The translations under genes and the position numbers were made by a program. Below are positions 41,355 to 51,094 of a DNA stretch of 60,457 bases, piece after piece. The DNA comes from Aggregatibacter actinomycetemcomitans. GTDB lineage: Bacteria > Pseudomonadota > Gammaproteobacteria > Enterobacterales > Pasteurellaceae. The first letter of the stretch is position 1. Each line of letters opens with the position of its first letter. A model generated the notes under the pieces. The model was not told the origin of the DNA. It did no database searches and was given only the letters and a program-made list of their open reading frames with translations. The stretch covers positions 1 through 60,457 of the forward strand of contig JACAWG010000026.1 of NCBI GenBank assembly GCA_017160915.1, given 5' to 3'.

Positions 41355-43106
41355 ATGCAAACGTATCTGAATCTTGACACCCAACGCACCAAAAGCCTTT
41401 GGCAGACCTATCGGGCGCTGTTCAACGCCGCCACTCAACAGCGCGGCAAATTTCTGTTCAGCCTGTGCTGCGCCGTCGGTTCGGCAGTTTGTTTCGGCGC
41501 GGCGATCGCCCTGCTCTATCCGCTGTTACGCGCATTAGCAACCTCGGACGGCGATAAAAGTGCGGTCATTTTTCACGGCGTTTTTTGTGCCGCGCTACTG
41601 TGCCTCAGCATTTGGCTGCGAATTATCGCCGAATATTACGACACCAAAGGTTATTCCCAGTTGGCGACCTATCAATTAAGACGCCTGCTGGGCGAAAAAC
41701 TGCGCCGCGTGCCTTTAGCCATACTGAGCGGTTTTCGTTCCGGCGAATTGAGCGCCGTCGCCATTCAAAGCATTAACGAAGCCACCAATTATGCCTTTAG
41801 TTTAATCAGCATTCTGCTTTACGGCATCGTCACACCGGTGGCTACCGCGCTTTGTCTGTGTTTTTTCGATTACCGCTTCGGCTTGTTGATTTTTATGATT
41901 TTCCCGGTGATCGCGCCTTTATATTTATGGCGTCGAAAAGCATTCCGGCGCGGATTCAGTATCTTGGCGGAAGCCAATCAACGTTTAAAAGGGGAAACCA
42001 TTGAATTTATTCAGGGGTTGGAAATTCTGAAATCCACCGGTCAAACGGAAAATAAACAGCACGTTTTTAATCGGGTAGTTGAAGATGTGGCGACTATTCA
42101 GCGTATTGGCACGCAAAAAGGCGAACGCCCGAATCTGATCATCACCTCAAGCATTCAATTAAGCCTGCTTGCGGTGTTGCTGATGGGCACGATATGGGTG
42201 ATGTCGGGCAGCGCCCATTGGACGTTGCTGGCGACGGTATTAATTCTGATTGCGCGCCTGGCGGACGTGTTGAATTTCTTCGTGCAAATGTCGTCGCTGC
42301 TGGAAATTTTTGTCATTAGTTGCGAGAAATTCAACCATATCATGGCGTTACCTGAATTACCGGCGCGCCGCCTAGAGTCGTTACCGACAGATTATACGAT
42401 TCGTTATGAAAACGTCAGTTTCGGCTACGAAAAAGACAAAATTCTGCTACATAACATCAACCTGACGATCCAACCGAACAGCCTGAATGCTTTTGTCGGC
42501 GCCAGCGGCTGTGGCAAAACCACGCTGTTACGCCTGCTGTTACGTTATGCCGACACGTCGCAGGGGCGGATTACCATCGGCGGTATCGATATTCGGGATT
42601 TCGGTCAAGATCAGCTCATGCGCCTGATTTCCGTGGTGTTCCAAGATGTCTATTTGTTTCAGGATAGCGTGCTGAATAATATTCGCATGGCAAAGCCCGA
42701 TGCTACCGACGCCGAGGTGATACACGCCTGCCGACTGGCACAATGTCATGATTTTATTCAAGCCTTGCCGGACGGCTACGCCACGCAGGTGAACGAAATC
42801 GGCAGCAATTTCTCCGGCGGCGAAAAACAGCGGTTAGCCATCGCCCGCGCCATTTTAAAAGACGCTCCGATTTTAATTTTGGACGAGCCCACCGCTTCGC
42901 TGGACACCCACAATGAATTAGCGGTGCAAAAAGCATTGGATCAATTAGTTAAACATAAAACCGTGTTACTCATCGCCCATCGGCTTTCCACCATTGTAGG
43001 CGCGAACTGCATTTATGTGCTGGCAGACGGCAAGATTGCGGAACAAGGGACACATCAGACATTACTGGATTTAAAAGGACGTTATGCAGCATTTTGGCAA
43101 TACTAA
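41355..43106 (+). CDS. ABC half-transporter, permease-ATPase fusion (YbtQ-like)
   Basis: A 583-residue partner of the preceding gene. A membrane domain spans about 30-300. The ATPase has Walker A GASGCGKTT near 382, signature FSGGEKQR near 486, Walker B ILILDEPTASLD near 505 with a normal D-loop, and switch histidine IAHRLST. It starts nine bases after its partner with AAGGAA. The two are expected to form a heterodimer in the inner membrane. There is no separate periplasmic binding protein in the locus, as in YbtPQ. Confidence 0.9.
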   Translation: MQTYLNLDTQRTKSLWQTYRALFNAATQQRGKFLFSLCCAVGSAVCFGAAIALLYPLLRALATSDGDKSAVIFHGVFCAALLCLSIWLRIIAEYYDTKGYSQLATYQLRRLLGEKLRRVPLAILSGFRSGELSAVAIQSINEATNYAFSLISILLYGIVTPVATALCLCFFDYRFGLLIFMIFPVIAPLYLWRRKAFRRGFSILAEANQRLKGETIEFIQGLEILKSTGQTENKQHVFNRVVEDVATIQRIGTQKGERPNLIITSSIQLSLLAVLLMGTIWVMSGSAHWTLLATVLILIARLADVLNFFVQMSSLLEIFVISCEKFNHIMALPELPARRLESLPTDYTIRYENVSFGYEKDKILLHNINLTIQPNSLNAFVGASGCGKTTLLRLLLRYADTSQGRITIGGIDIRDFGQDQLMRLISVVFQDVYLFQDSVLNNIRMAKPDATDAEVIHACRLAQCHDFIQALPDGYATQVNEIGSNFSGGEKQRLAIARAILKDAPILILDEPTASLDTHNELAVQKALDQLVKHKTVLLIAHRLSTIVGANCIYVLADGKIAEQGTHQTLLDLKGRYAAFWQY

Positions 43107-44325
43107 CAATATGGCGACGACGCAGCCTAATTTAACCCTGCAAGATTGGGCGCTGCTTGCTACCACCGCCTGTTTTAAGTTTTGCGTGGTGGCGTTTTAT
43201 ATGATCGCGCTGTTCACCATGCTCAAAGAAATCGGCTTTGATTTGAAACAGCTCAGTTGGTTGTATTTGCTGGGAGGCATGGAAATGGCGAAATTTGTGA
43301 TCTCGCCCTTCATCGAACGCTATCGCTTGGCAGCATTCGGGCGCTTTCGCAGTTGGCTGGGATTATCAACCTTGCTTATGCTCATCGCTTTAATCACCTT
43401 GCATTTTATTCAACCACAGCAGAATTTCGGCTTCCTCATGCTCGCCAGCCTTCTGCTCAACGTCAGCAGCCTGTTTTTCGGTTGCGCCGCCTTGGGGCTC
43501 ACCTGCGCCATTTTGCCTTTTGCTCAACGGGGCTTCGGCGGTGTCATTCAGGTGATCGGCGGACGGCTTGGCAAAATGCTCGGCGGCGGTGTGGTGTTGT
43601 TTATTTATCATCGTTACGGCTGGCAAAGTGCGGTGGATTTAATGAGTGTTTTTACCCTATTACTGTTCTTACAAATCAGCCTGTATCGTGAAACCGCCAC
43701 CACAACCGCACCGTCCGACATCACATTCGGCTTTTTATTCAAACGCTTTTTCAATTTCTGGCGCCAACCGAACATTCCTTTGGGTTGGTTACTGTTATTG
43801 TTTTTCGTCTTCATTCCAAGCGGTATGCTGGTGAGCAGTTTCATTCCCCGCCTGAACGCCTTGGGCTGGAGCAGCCAACATATCGGCTTATTGCTTTCCG
43901 TCTTTGAACCGCTGTGCGCCATTGCGTTCACCCCCTTAAGCGGCTTGCTGCTGAAAAAATACGCCCGCTTCACCGTTACCCGTTGGGTTTTGTTTAGCCA
44001 GATTTTTGCTTTCAGCCTCTTTCTATTATTTGACGCTTTCGTCGCCGATTCCCCTTATTTCATCGCCGTTCCCATCCTGCTTTTAAGCATAACCTACGCC
44101 CTGTTGGTACCCTGCCTGCTGGCAATCATCATGGACAAATCCACCCCCGAATACGCCACCCTAGACAGCGCATTACAATTCTCCGTTACCTTATTCGGCG
44201 CCTATCTGGCAGGCTTCATCGCCCTCCGCCTGGCGCACGCTTTCGGCTATTTAGCGGTCTATAGCGCCGCAACATTGATTGCGGTTGGGGCGTGGTGGTT
44301 TTTTAAATCTGAAAAATTTATTTAA
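43084..44325 (+). CDS. MFS transporter, siderophore locus (YbtX-like)
   Basis: A 413-residue major facilitator protein with about 12 hydrophobic segments. The start ATG at 43084 has AAAGGA just upstream and overlaps the preceding gene by 23 bp; a second in-frame ATG at 43111 lacks a ribosome site. It is the last gene of the receptor-ABC-ABC-MFS unit. MFS proteins occur in the same place in yersiniabactin-type clusters, with a role in efflux or zinc/siderophore handling. The substrate is unknown. Confidence 0.88.
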   Translation: MQHFGNTNNMATTQPNLTLQDWALLATTACFKFCVVAFYMIALFTMLKEIGFDLKQLSWLYLLGGMEMAKFVISPFIERYRLAAFGRFRSWLGLSTLLMLIALITLHFIQPQQNFGFLMLASLLLNVSSLFFGCAALGLTCAILPFAQRGFGGVIQVIGGRLGKMLGGGVVLFIYHRYGWQSAVDLMSVFTLLLFLQISLYRETATTTAPSDITFGFLFKRFFNFWRQPNIPLGWLLLLFFVFIPSGMLVSSFIPRLNALGWSSQHIGLLLSVFEPLCAIAFTPLSGLLLKKYARFTVTRWVLFSQIFAFSLFLLFDAFVADSPYFIAVPILLLSITYALLVPCLLAIIMDKSTPEYATLDSALQFSVTLFGAYLAGFIALRLAHAFGYLAVYSAATLIAVGAWWFFKSEKFI

Positions 44326-44370
44326 ACAGAGATCGCCATTGGTGACCGACCAAGAACTTGCTCACCCATT

Positions 44371-44394
44371 TTTTATAGATTAAAATCTATAAAA
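44371..44394. promoter_or_regulatory. Palindromic operator candidate of the toxin-antitoxin operon
   Basis: TTTTATAGAT and ATCTATAAAA are perfect 10-bp arms around TAAA, ending 19 bp before the toxin ATG. The right arm contains a TATAAA that could be the -10 box, so antitoxin binding would block the promoter. Confidence 0.6.
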
Positions 44395-44413
44395 CAAAAA
44401 TAAGAAGGAAGTT

Positions 44414-44797
44414 ATGACACAAGAATGGAATGTAATATTGCAAGCCCCTCTTTTAGATTGGCTGAAATCGTTAGAACAGGATGAGCGATTAAAAATCTAC
44501 GCCGCCCTTGAATTGCTCTCAACAGAGGGACCTCAATTAGGAAGACCTTATGCCGATACATTGCAAGGGTCTAAATACGCCAATTTAAAAGAATTACGGG
44601 TGCAATCTAAATTATCGGTATTTCGATTATTTTTTATTTTTGATCCAATCAGACAAGCGATCGTACTCTGCGGCGGGAATAAAAAAGGTAAAAAAGAAAA
44701 GCTATTTTATAAAGAAATGATCGCGCTTGCAGAACAAACATACGAGATTTACCTTTCTCAATTTGAACAGGAGCAGAACAATGAGCGTAAATTTTAA
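44414..44797 (+). CDS. RelE/HigB-type toxin (Gp49-like, DUF891)
   Basis: A 127-residue protein of the phage-derived Gp49-like family. LGRPYADTLQGSKYANLKELR at about 48-68 (given here as LGRPYADTL and YANLKELR) is the conserved family block, followed by RLFFIFDP. Relatives are mRNA interferases of type II systems. AAGAAGGAAG precedes the ATG. The toxin gene comes first and the antitoxin second, overlapping by 17 bp. That order is typical of HigBA. Confidence 0.88.
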   Translation: MTQEWNVILQAPLLDWLKSLEQDERLKIYAALELLSTEGPQLGRPYADTLQGSKYANLKELRVQSKLSVFRLFFIFDPIRQAIVLCGGNKKGKKEKLFYKEMIALAEQTYEIYLSQFEQEQNNERKF

Positions 44798-45083
44798 AGA
44801 TTTAATGGCTGAACTTCCTCAAGAACAACAAGCAAAAGTCAAAGAGATGGCGGAGGAAATGCGCATGGAATTACAGCTTCACCGCATTCGTGAAGAGCTG
44901 GAAATTTCACAACAACAAATGGCGGAAGCATTAAATATTAAACAGCCCTCTGTTGTCGCCTTAGAAAAACGAGGAAACGATATTCGCCTCTCTTCTGTCA
45001 AACGCTATGTTGAAGCAATGGGGGGCGTGCTTAACTTGTCGGTTAAATTACCAACCGGAAAAATTGTAACGTTTAATTTATAA
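44781..45083 (+). CDS. HigA-type antitoxin with helix-turn-helix
   Basis: A 100-residue XRE-family protein. The helix-turn-helix is ISQQQMAEALNIKQPSVVAL at about 43-62. ATG 44781 is preceded by AGGAG at seven bases. The first 35 residues are acidic and helical, and could serve in toxin binding. It overlaps the toxin gene by 17 bp. Autorepression through the palindrome at 44371-44394 is the natural model. Confidence 0.88.
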   Translation: MSVNFKDLMAELPQEQQAKVKEMAEEMRMELQLHRIREELEISQQQMAEALNIKQPSVVALEKRGNDIRLSSVKRYVEAMGGVLNLSVKLPTGKIVTFNL

Positions 45084-45096
45084 GTCCCTTAAATCC

Positions 45097-45123
45097 ACCG
45101 CACTTTTCCCAATAAAGTGCGGT
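45097..45123. terminator. Convergent terminator made from an inverted uptake-signal pair
   Basis: ACCGCACTT (45097-45105) and AAGTGCGGT (45115-45123) with a 9-base loop lie between the antitoxin gene and the convergent rmuC. T-rich sequence follows on the plus strand. Confidence 0.65.
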
Positions 45124-45149
45124 CGGTTTTACGGACGTTTTATCTCATC

Positions 45150-46757
45150 CTATTCTTTTTCCTTATTAAGCAACAACCGCTCCGTTTCAAAATCATGGTG
45201 CAGCGGTTCAATGTCCGGCAGGGTTTTGGTGGCTTTGGCGGAGAGGGCTTTGAAGCGTTCCACTTTGCCTATTAAGCCTTGTTGCCCGACCAGCGCGGTG
45301 ACGGTGCTGTTGTAATGGGAACTGACGGCGGACAGGCTGTTGCCGACTTTTGCCAAACGCTCGGCGAGAAGGCAGATTTGGTTATAAATGTCGCCGGCTT
45401 TTTCGCTGATTTCGCGCGCTTCCGCATTGCCGCGCTCTACCCGCCACAGGTTCGCCACAGTACGCAAAATCGGCATGAGCGTGGTGTGGGACACCATGAT
45501 GACATTTTTGTCGTAACCGTAACCGAACAGACTAGGATCCATTTTTAACGCTTCAATATAAGCGGGTTCCACGGCAACGAACATCAGCACGAAATTCGGG
45601 CTGCGTACGCCGATAAGGTTGCTGTAATCCTTGCGTGACAACTCGTCGATGTGATTGCGCAGCGCTTTAATATGCTCGCGCAGGAATGCCTGACGTGCCA
45701 TTTCATCCTCAGAACTGACCGCACTTTCATAGGCATTGAGGGACATTTTGCTGTCGATGATCAAATGCTTGTCATCGGGCAGATTGAGAATAAAATCGGG
45801 ATAATTACGCTTGCCTTCCTCGTTTTTAAAATGCGCCTGCGCGGTGTAATGTTCGTCCTCCACCAAACCGGCGGATTGCAACGCGCGCTCCAGTTGCATT
45901 TCGCCCCAGTTGCCGAGGGTTTTCTTTTCGCCTTTTAACGCGGACGTGAGGTTATTCGCCTGTTGCGACATACTCAAGCCGATTTCCAGCACTTTTTTAA
46001 TTTCCGCTTCCAGACCGGCGTTGCCTTTAACGGACTCCGAATGAATTTCATTCACCCGCTTCTGAAAACTTTCAATTTGCTCACGGAACGGCTTCAGCAG
46101 GCTGTCCATGGAGGCTTGATTGGTTTGTTGGAAACGCTGACTTTTTTCTTCCAGAATACGATTGGCAAGATTTTGAAACTCCGTGTTGAGCTGCTGTTTG
46201 GTCTGCTCGAAATTTTGCTGCTGTTCGGCAAAATGTTTTTCTTTTTCCGTTAACGTGGTCTTGAGCTCCGCCAGCTCCTGAGAAAGTGCGGTGTGTTTTT
46301 CCGTTAAATTTGCCAACGCTTCTTCGCGGCGGGAAATCAGGCTTTGGCTCTGTTCCAGCTGCCCGCGCAACCCCTCCGCCTGTGCCGACGCCACGCCAAA
46401 ACGTTCTTTTAAGGCGGTAATCTGCTCCGCAATGGCGCTGTGACGGGCTTGTTCTTCGTTCAGTTCCGTTTGCAAATACAAGACTTTTTCATCGCGCTCG
46501 GTGAGGCGAATTTGCAAGCCGTCCGCCACGGTTTGCGCTTTCACCACCTCTTGTTCCAATTGATTTTTACGTGCGGTGACGGCATCAAATTTCGCCAGTA
46601 ACTGATTAAAATCTTCGATGTTTTTATTGAGATCCTGTTGTAATTCCACGCTGTCGCGCTTGCGTCGCGCGCTCACAAAGAACAAAATCAGGCAAAGCAC
46701 GCCGAGCGCGGCGCAAATACCCAGTAACACATTTAAATCAATATCCGGTACAAACAT
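45150..46757 (-). CDS. rmuC: DNA recombination protein RmuC
   Basis: A 535-residue protein from ATG 46757 (MFVPDIDLNVLLG), which has AGGAGG upstream; the open frame extends 27 codons further without support. A membrane anchor lies near 9-29. A long coiled coil covers about 40-235, followed by the RmuC domain with a PD-(D/E)XK-like core (LIIDSKMSLNAY near 333). It limits inversions between short repeats in E. coli, probably as a nuclease. Confidence 0.94.
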   Translation of the reverse strand: MFVPDIDLNVLLGICAALGVLCLILFFVSARRKRDSVELQQDLNKNIEDFNQLLAKFDAVTARKNQLEQEVVKAQTVADGLQIRLTERDEKVLYLQTELNEEQARHSAIAEQITALKERFGVASAQAEGLRGQLEQSQSLISRREEALANLTEKHTALSQELAELKTTLTEKEKHFAEQQQNFEQTKQQLNTEFQNLANRILEEKSQRFQQTNQASMDSLLKPFREQIESFQKRVNEIHSESVKGNAGLEAEIKKVLEIGLSMSQQANNLTSALKGEKKTLGNWGEMQLERALQSAGLVEDEHYTAQAHFKNEEGKRNYPDFILNLPDDKHLIIDSKMSLNAYESAVSSEDEMARQAFLREHIKALRNHIDELSRKDYSNLIGVRSPNFVLMFVAVEPAYIEALKMDPSLFGYGYDKNVIMVSHTTLMPILRTVANLWRVERGNAEAREISEKAGDIYNQICLLAERLAKVGNSLSAVSSHYNSTVTALVGQQGLIGKVERFKALSAKATKTLPDIEPLHHDFETERLLLNKEKE

Positions 46758-46901
46758 TTTTCCTCCTGCTGTTGGCGCATTAGTATAAAGGAAATCCGCG
46801 CCCTTTGCCGACCTTTTGCGGGTGGCAAAACGCCGCAAACTTGCGTAGAATTGCTTTCATCAAAAACGTTTGCCAAAATGACCGCACTTTTAGGAATCCG
46901 C

Positions 46902-47450
46902 ATGAGCGAACCTTTATTTCAAGCCACCAAACACGAAGAACACTGCCCGCAATGCGGCGCCTTGTTGCAAATCAAACAGGGCAAAAAAGGGCTGTTTCTC
47001 GGCTGTTCCGCTTACCCGCAATGCGATTACCTGAAGCCATTACACGCCAACAATGAAGTAAAAATCCTCAAAATGCTGGAACAAACCTGCCCCGAATGCG
47101 GACAGTTTCTGGCGTTAAAACAAGGGCATTTCGGAATGTTCATCGGTTGCAGCAATTACCCCGACTGTCATTTTGTGGTGCATGAGGAGGCGGAGGAAGA
47201 AACGGAAGAACATCTGCCCTGCCCCGAATGCAAAGCAGGGCAATTGGTGGCGCGACGCGGACGTGCGGGCAAACCGTTTTACGCCTGCAACCGCTTCCCG
47301 CACTGCAAATTCTCCGTGCCGAGCAAGCCGTATGCCGTACGCTGCCCGCAATGCCACGGCAGTTTAGCCTTATTAAAAAAACAACAGGACGGGCAACGCA
47401 CTTGGCAATGCGTCAACAAAGCCTGCCGTCATATTTTCACGACCGAGTAA
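46902..47450 (+). CDS. yrdD: Topoisomerase-type zinc-ribbon protein (YrdD)
   Basis: A 182-residue protein made almost wholly of four zinc ribbons. The cysteine pairs start at [24 protein letters not shown] and CPQCHGSL. The first three ribbons close with C-x-x-P-x-C-type pairs (CSAYPQC, CSNYPDC, CNRFPHC). They resemble the C-terminal DNA-binding domains of TopA. ATG 46902 follows AGGA by six bases. It is divergent from rmuC and four bases upstream of tsaC. The role is unknown. Confidence 0.9.
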   Translation: MSEPLFQATKHEEHCPQCGALLQIKQGKKGLFLGCSAYPQCDYLKPLHANNEVKILKMLEQTCPECGQFLALKQGHFGMFIGCSNYPDCHFVVHEEAEEETEEHLPCPECKAGQLVARRGRAGKPFYACNRFPHCKFSVPSKPYAVRCPQCHGSLALLKKQQDGQRTWQCVNKACRHIFTTE

Positions 47451-47454
47451 CCTC

Positions 47455-48006
47455 ATGAATTTACAAGATATTGTTGAACAGTTGAAACGTCAATGCGTGG
47501 TGGCATATCCCACCGAAGCGGTGTTCGGCTTGGGTTGCAACCCGAACAGCCAAAGTGCGGTGGAAAATTTACTTGTTTTGAAACAGCGCCCCGTGTCGAA
47601 AGGCTTGATTCTGATTGCGCCGACCTTGGATTTTTTATTGCCCTTTATTAATGAAGCCCGTTTAACGGAACCCCATTGGCAACGTCTCACCGCACAATAC
47701 GCCCGCCCGACCACGTGGGTCGTTCCCGCGAAAAAGACCACGCCGACCTTTCTCACCGGTGATTTTGACAGCATCGCGGTGCGCATCAGTCGGCACCCTG
47801 CCGTCAAACTGTTATGTGAACAAGCGGGTTTTGCGCTCACTTCCACCAGCGCCAATTTAAGCGGACAACCGCCCTGCCGCACGGCGCAGGAAGTCACCCG
47901 CCAATTCGGCGCCGATTTCCCGGTGTTGGATATGCCCGTGGGCGGTGCGGTTAACCCGTCGGAAATTCGCGACATTTTCACCAACCAAATTTTTCGTCAA
48001 GGATAA
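47455..48006 (+). CDS. tsaC: Threonylcarbamoyl-AMP synthase TsaC
   Basis: It makes threonylcarbamoyl-AMP from threonine, bicarbonate and ATP for t6A37 formation, with TsaD (present at 25.1 kb). It has 183 residues. [15 protein letters not shown] at about 18-32 and the KQRPVSKG stretch form the YrdC-fold binding site; the short form lacks the Sua5 domain. It sits between yrdD and aroE with gaps of four and three bases, one operon as in E. coli. Confidence 0.95.
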   Translation: MNLQDIVEQLKRQCVVAYPTEAVFGLGCNPNSQSAVENLLVLKQRPVSKGLILIAPTLDFLLPFINEARLTEPHWQRLTAQYARPTTWVVPAKKTTPTFLTGDFDSIAVRISRHPAVKLLCEQAGFALTSTSANLSGQPPCRTAQEVTRQFGADFPVLDMPVGGAVNPSEIRDIFTNQIFRQG

Positions 48007-49686
<1,680 letters not shown>

Positions 49687-49718
49687 GGTGAAAAAACTCC
49701 TTAGATAATGACCGCACT

Positions 49719-50597
49719 TTACTCCAACAAATCCCAAAATGCACGCACTAAAGGACGCTCCAGCGCAGGTTTTAAGGCGCATACGCCCAATTCGAAAGGC
49801 GCAATAGGCACATCCAATTGCAACGTGGAAATCTGACTGTTCAACGGGCTGTTTTTAATTACCACATCCGGCAGCAACGCCAACCCGCACCCCAGCGCCA
49901 CCATGGATACAATACCCTCATGCCCCGCCACCGTGCCGTAAATTTTCGGGTGTTTAATGCCTTTTTGTTTAAACCACTCCTCCACCCGCTGCCGCGCCAT
50001 GCCGTCTAACGGCAAAATGAAGGGAACCTGCTGCCAATTGATGGGATCTTGTTGCAATAATTGCGTTGCCGAACAGGCTACACGTGGCGCTATGAGCGAC
50101 AAACCGATGTCGTCGATATAATGAAAGGTCACCGCATTGGGCAATACCGGCGGCTTCCCCGCCAACGCCAAATCCACCTGCTGCGCCTGCACCAAGTGCA
50201 CCGCCTGCGCGGGATCTCCCGTGGTTAATTGAATTTCCACTTTCGGATAATGGGCGCGGAATTTTTCCAAAATCCCCGGCAAATGGCTATACGCCGCCGT
50301 CACCGAACAATACAATTTCAACTCGCCGCTTAATTCTTCCTCCTGCGTATGCAATTGCTGCTGAAATAGCAACCAATTCTGCCATTGCTGCTGCGCAAAC
50401 GCCAAAAACACCTCTCCGTTCGGTGTCAGCGAAACCTGCCGATTATCCCTCCACAACAACTGTTGCCCCAGTTCTTCTTCAATTTTCTGGATCTGACGGG
50501 ACAGCGTTGAGGGCGACATATGGTGCTGCGCGGCGGTTTTGGCGAAGTTTTGGGTTTGGGTGAGGGTGATGAAGATTTTGAGATCGTTAAAAGTCAT
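49719..50597 (-). CDS. ilvY: LysR-family regulator IlvY
   Basis: A 292-residue LysR regulator. The helix-turn-helix is NFAKTAAQHHMSPSTLSRQI near 17-36; the rest is the inducer-binding domain. In E. coli, IlvY activates ilvC when acetohydroxy acids accumulate. It is divergent from ilvC, the conserved arrangement, but here the spacer is 497 bp and full of inverted repeats. An uptake signal overlaps its last codon region. Confidence 0.93.
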   Translation of the reverse strand: MTFNDLKIFITLTQTQNFAKTAAQHHMSPSTLSRQIQKIEEELGQQLLWRDNRQVSLTPNGEVFLAFAQQQWQNWLLFQQQLHTQEEELSGELKLYCSVTAAYSHLPGILEKFRAHYPKVEIQLTTGDPAQAVHLVQAQQVDLALAGKPPVLPNAVTFHYIDDIGLSLIAPRVACSATQLLQQDPINWQQVPFILPLDGMARQRVEEWFKQKGIKHPKIYGTVAGHEGIVSMVALGCGLALLPDVVIKNSPLNSQISTLQLDVPIAPFELGVCALKPALERPLVRAFWDLLE

Positions 50598-50628
50598 AAT
50601 CGTTTGTTTTCTGTTTAGGTTGGTGTTT

Positions 50629-50837
50629 CGTACTCAACATTGTTGAGTACGAGTCACTTTTCTTTGCTTCGCCAAAGAAAAGTAACCAAAAGAAAGGCGA
50701 CCCCGGATAAGCCGCTTATCCTTATTCCAACGCAATTTTCTTCACGCTAAATTTCGAACTCGCTTCGCTCAAACAGACGAAATTTAGCTAAAAATTGCAT
50801 TTCCATAAGGGCGTCTTACACGGGGACCCCGTTTTTC
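50629..50837. repeat. Nested-hairpin, repeat-like element
   Basis: Five stems follow one another. CGTACTCAACA/TGTTGAGTACG at 50629-50651. An 11-bp stem at 50656-50683. GGATAAGC/GCTTATCC at 50705-50721. A long bulged stem at 50720-50810 (CCTTAT, GCAATTTT and GCTAAATTTCG arms all paired). ACGGGG/CCCCGT followed by T5 at 50820-50837. No transposase is present. The order and the terminal T run resemble a mobile non-coding repeat or small RNA. Confidence 0.55.
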
Positions 50838-50952
50838 TTCGAGCATTATTCTAAAAAGTGCGGTCAGTTTTAAGTGCGTTTTTCAAATAAAAATAACGGG
50901 AAATTCAACCGCACTTTTTCAAATTCAAAGCGCGAATCTATTCGCGTGTAGG

Positions 50953-50966
50953 TCGCCCTAGGGCGA
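50953..50966. repeat. 14-bp perfect palindrome
   Basis: TCGCCCTAGGGCGA, within a GC-rich patch (50945-50984) whose ends carry GTGT and ACAC. It looks like another dispersed extragenic palindrome. Confidence 0.45.
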
Positions 50967-50987
50967 AATCCCTAGCCGCACACATAA

Positions 50988-51002
50988 TTGCAAAACCTGC
51001 AA
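50988..51002. promoter_or_regulatory. Candidate IlvY operator
   Basis: TTGCAAAACCTGCAA contains the LysR-type T-N11-A dyad with 5-bp perfect arms. It sits 22 bp upstream of the ilvC -35 box, where an activator would contact polymerase. Confidence 0.6.
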
Positions 51003-51024
51003 CGCATAATCCAAATAATATCAC

Positions 51025-51052
51025 TTTACGCAACAACAAAACACCCTATAAT
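51025..51052 (+). promoter_or_regulatory. Candidate ilvC promoter
   Basis: TTTACG (51025-51030), 16-bp spacer, perfect TATAAT (51047-51052), 42 bp upstream of the ilvC ATG. The poor -35 and short spacer suit an activator-dependent promoter. Confidence 0.65.
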
Positions 51053-51094
51053 CACCCCAATCTAAACAAACACCCAACACAAAAGGAAAACATC

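Larger units (their letters stand above)
50598..51094. other. Long ilvY-ilvC divergent spacer
   Basis: This 497-bp spacer holds no gene. In order it contains a nested-hairpin repeat-like element (50629-50837), an uptake-signal pair (50856-50864, 50908-50916), a perfect 14-bp palindrome in a second repeat-like patch (50953-50966), a T-N11-A operator candidate (50988-51002) and the ilvC promoter (51025-51052). The activator site stays close to ilvC while ilvY has been pushed away. Confidence 0.7.

Noticed and set aside
43111-43113. Alternative, non-overlapping start for the MFS gene
   Set aside because: No ribosome site precedes this ATG, while AAAGGA precedes 43084; the overlap fits a coupled operon.
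50629-50837. Insertion sequence remnant
   Set aside because: No transposase fragment and no terminal repeats of the IS kind, only a chain of hairpins.
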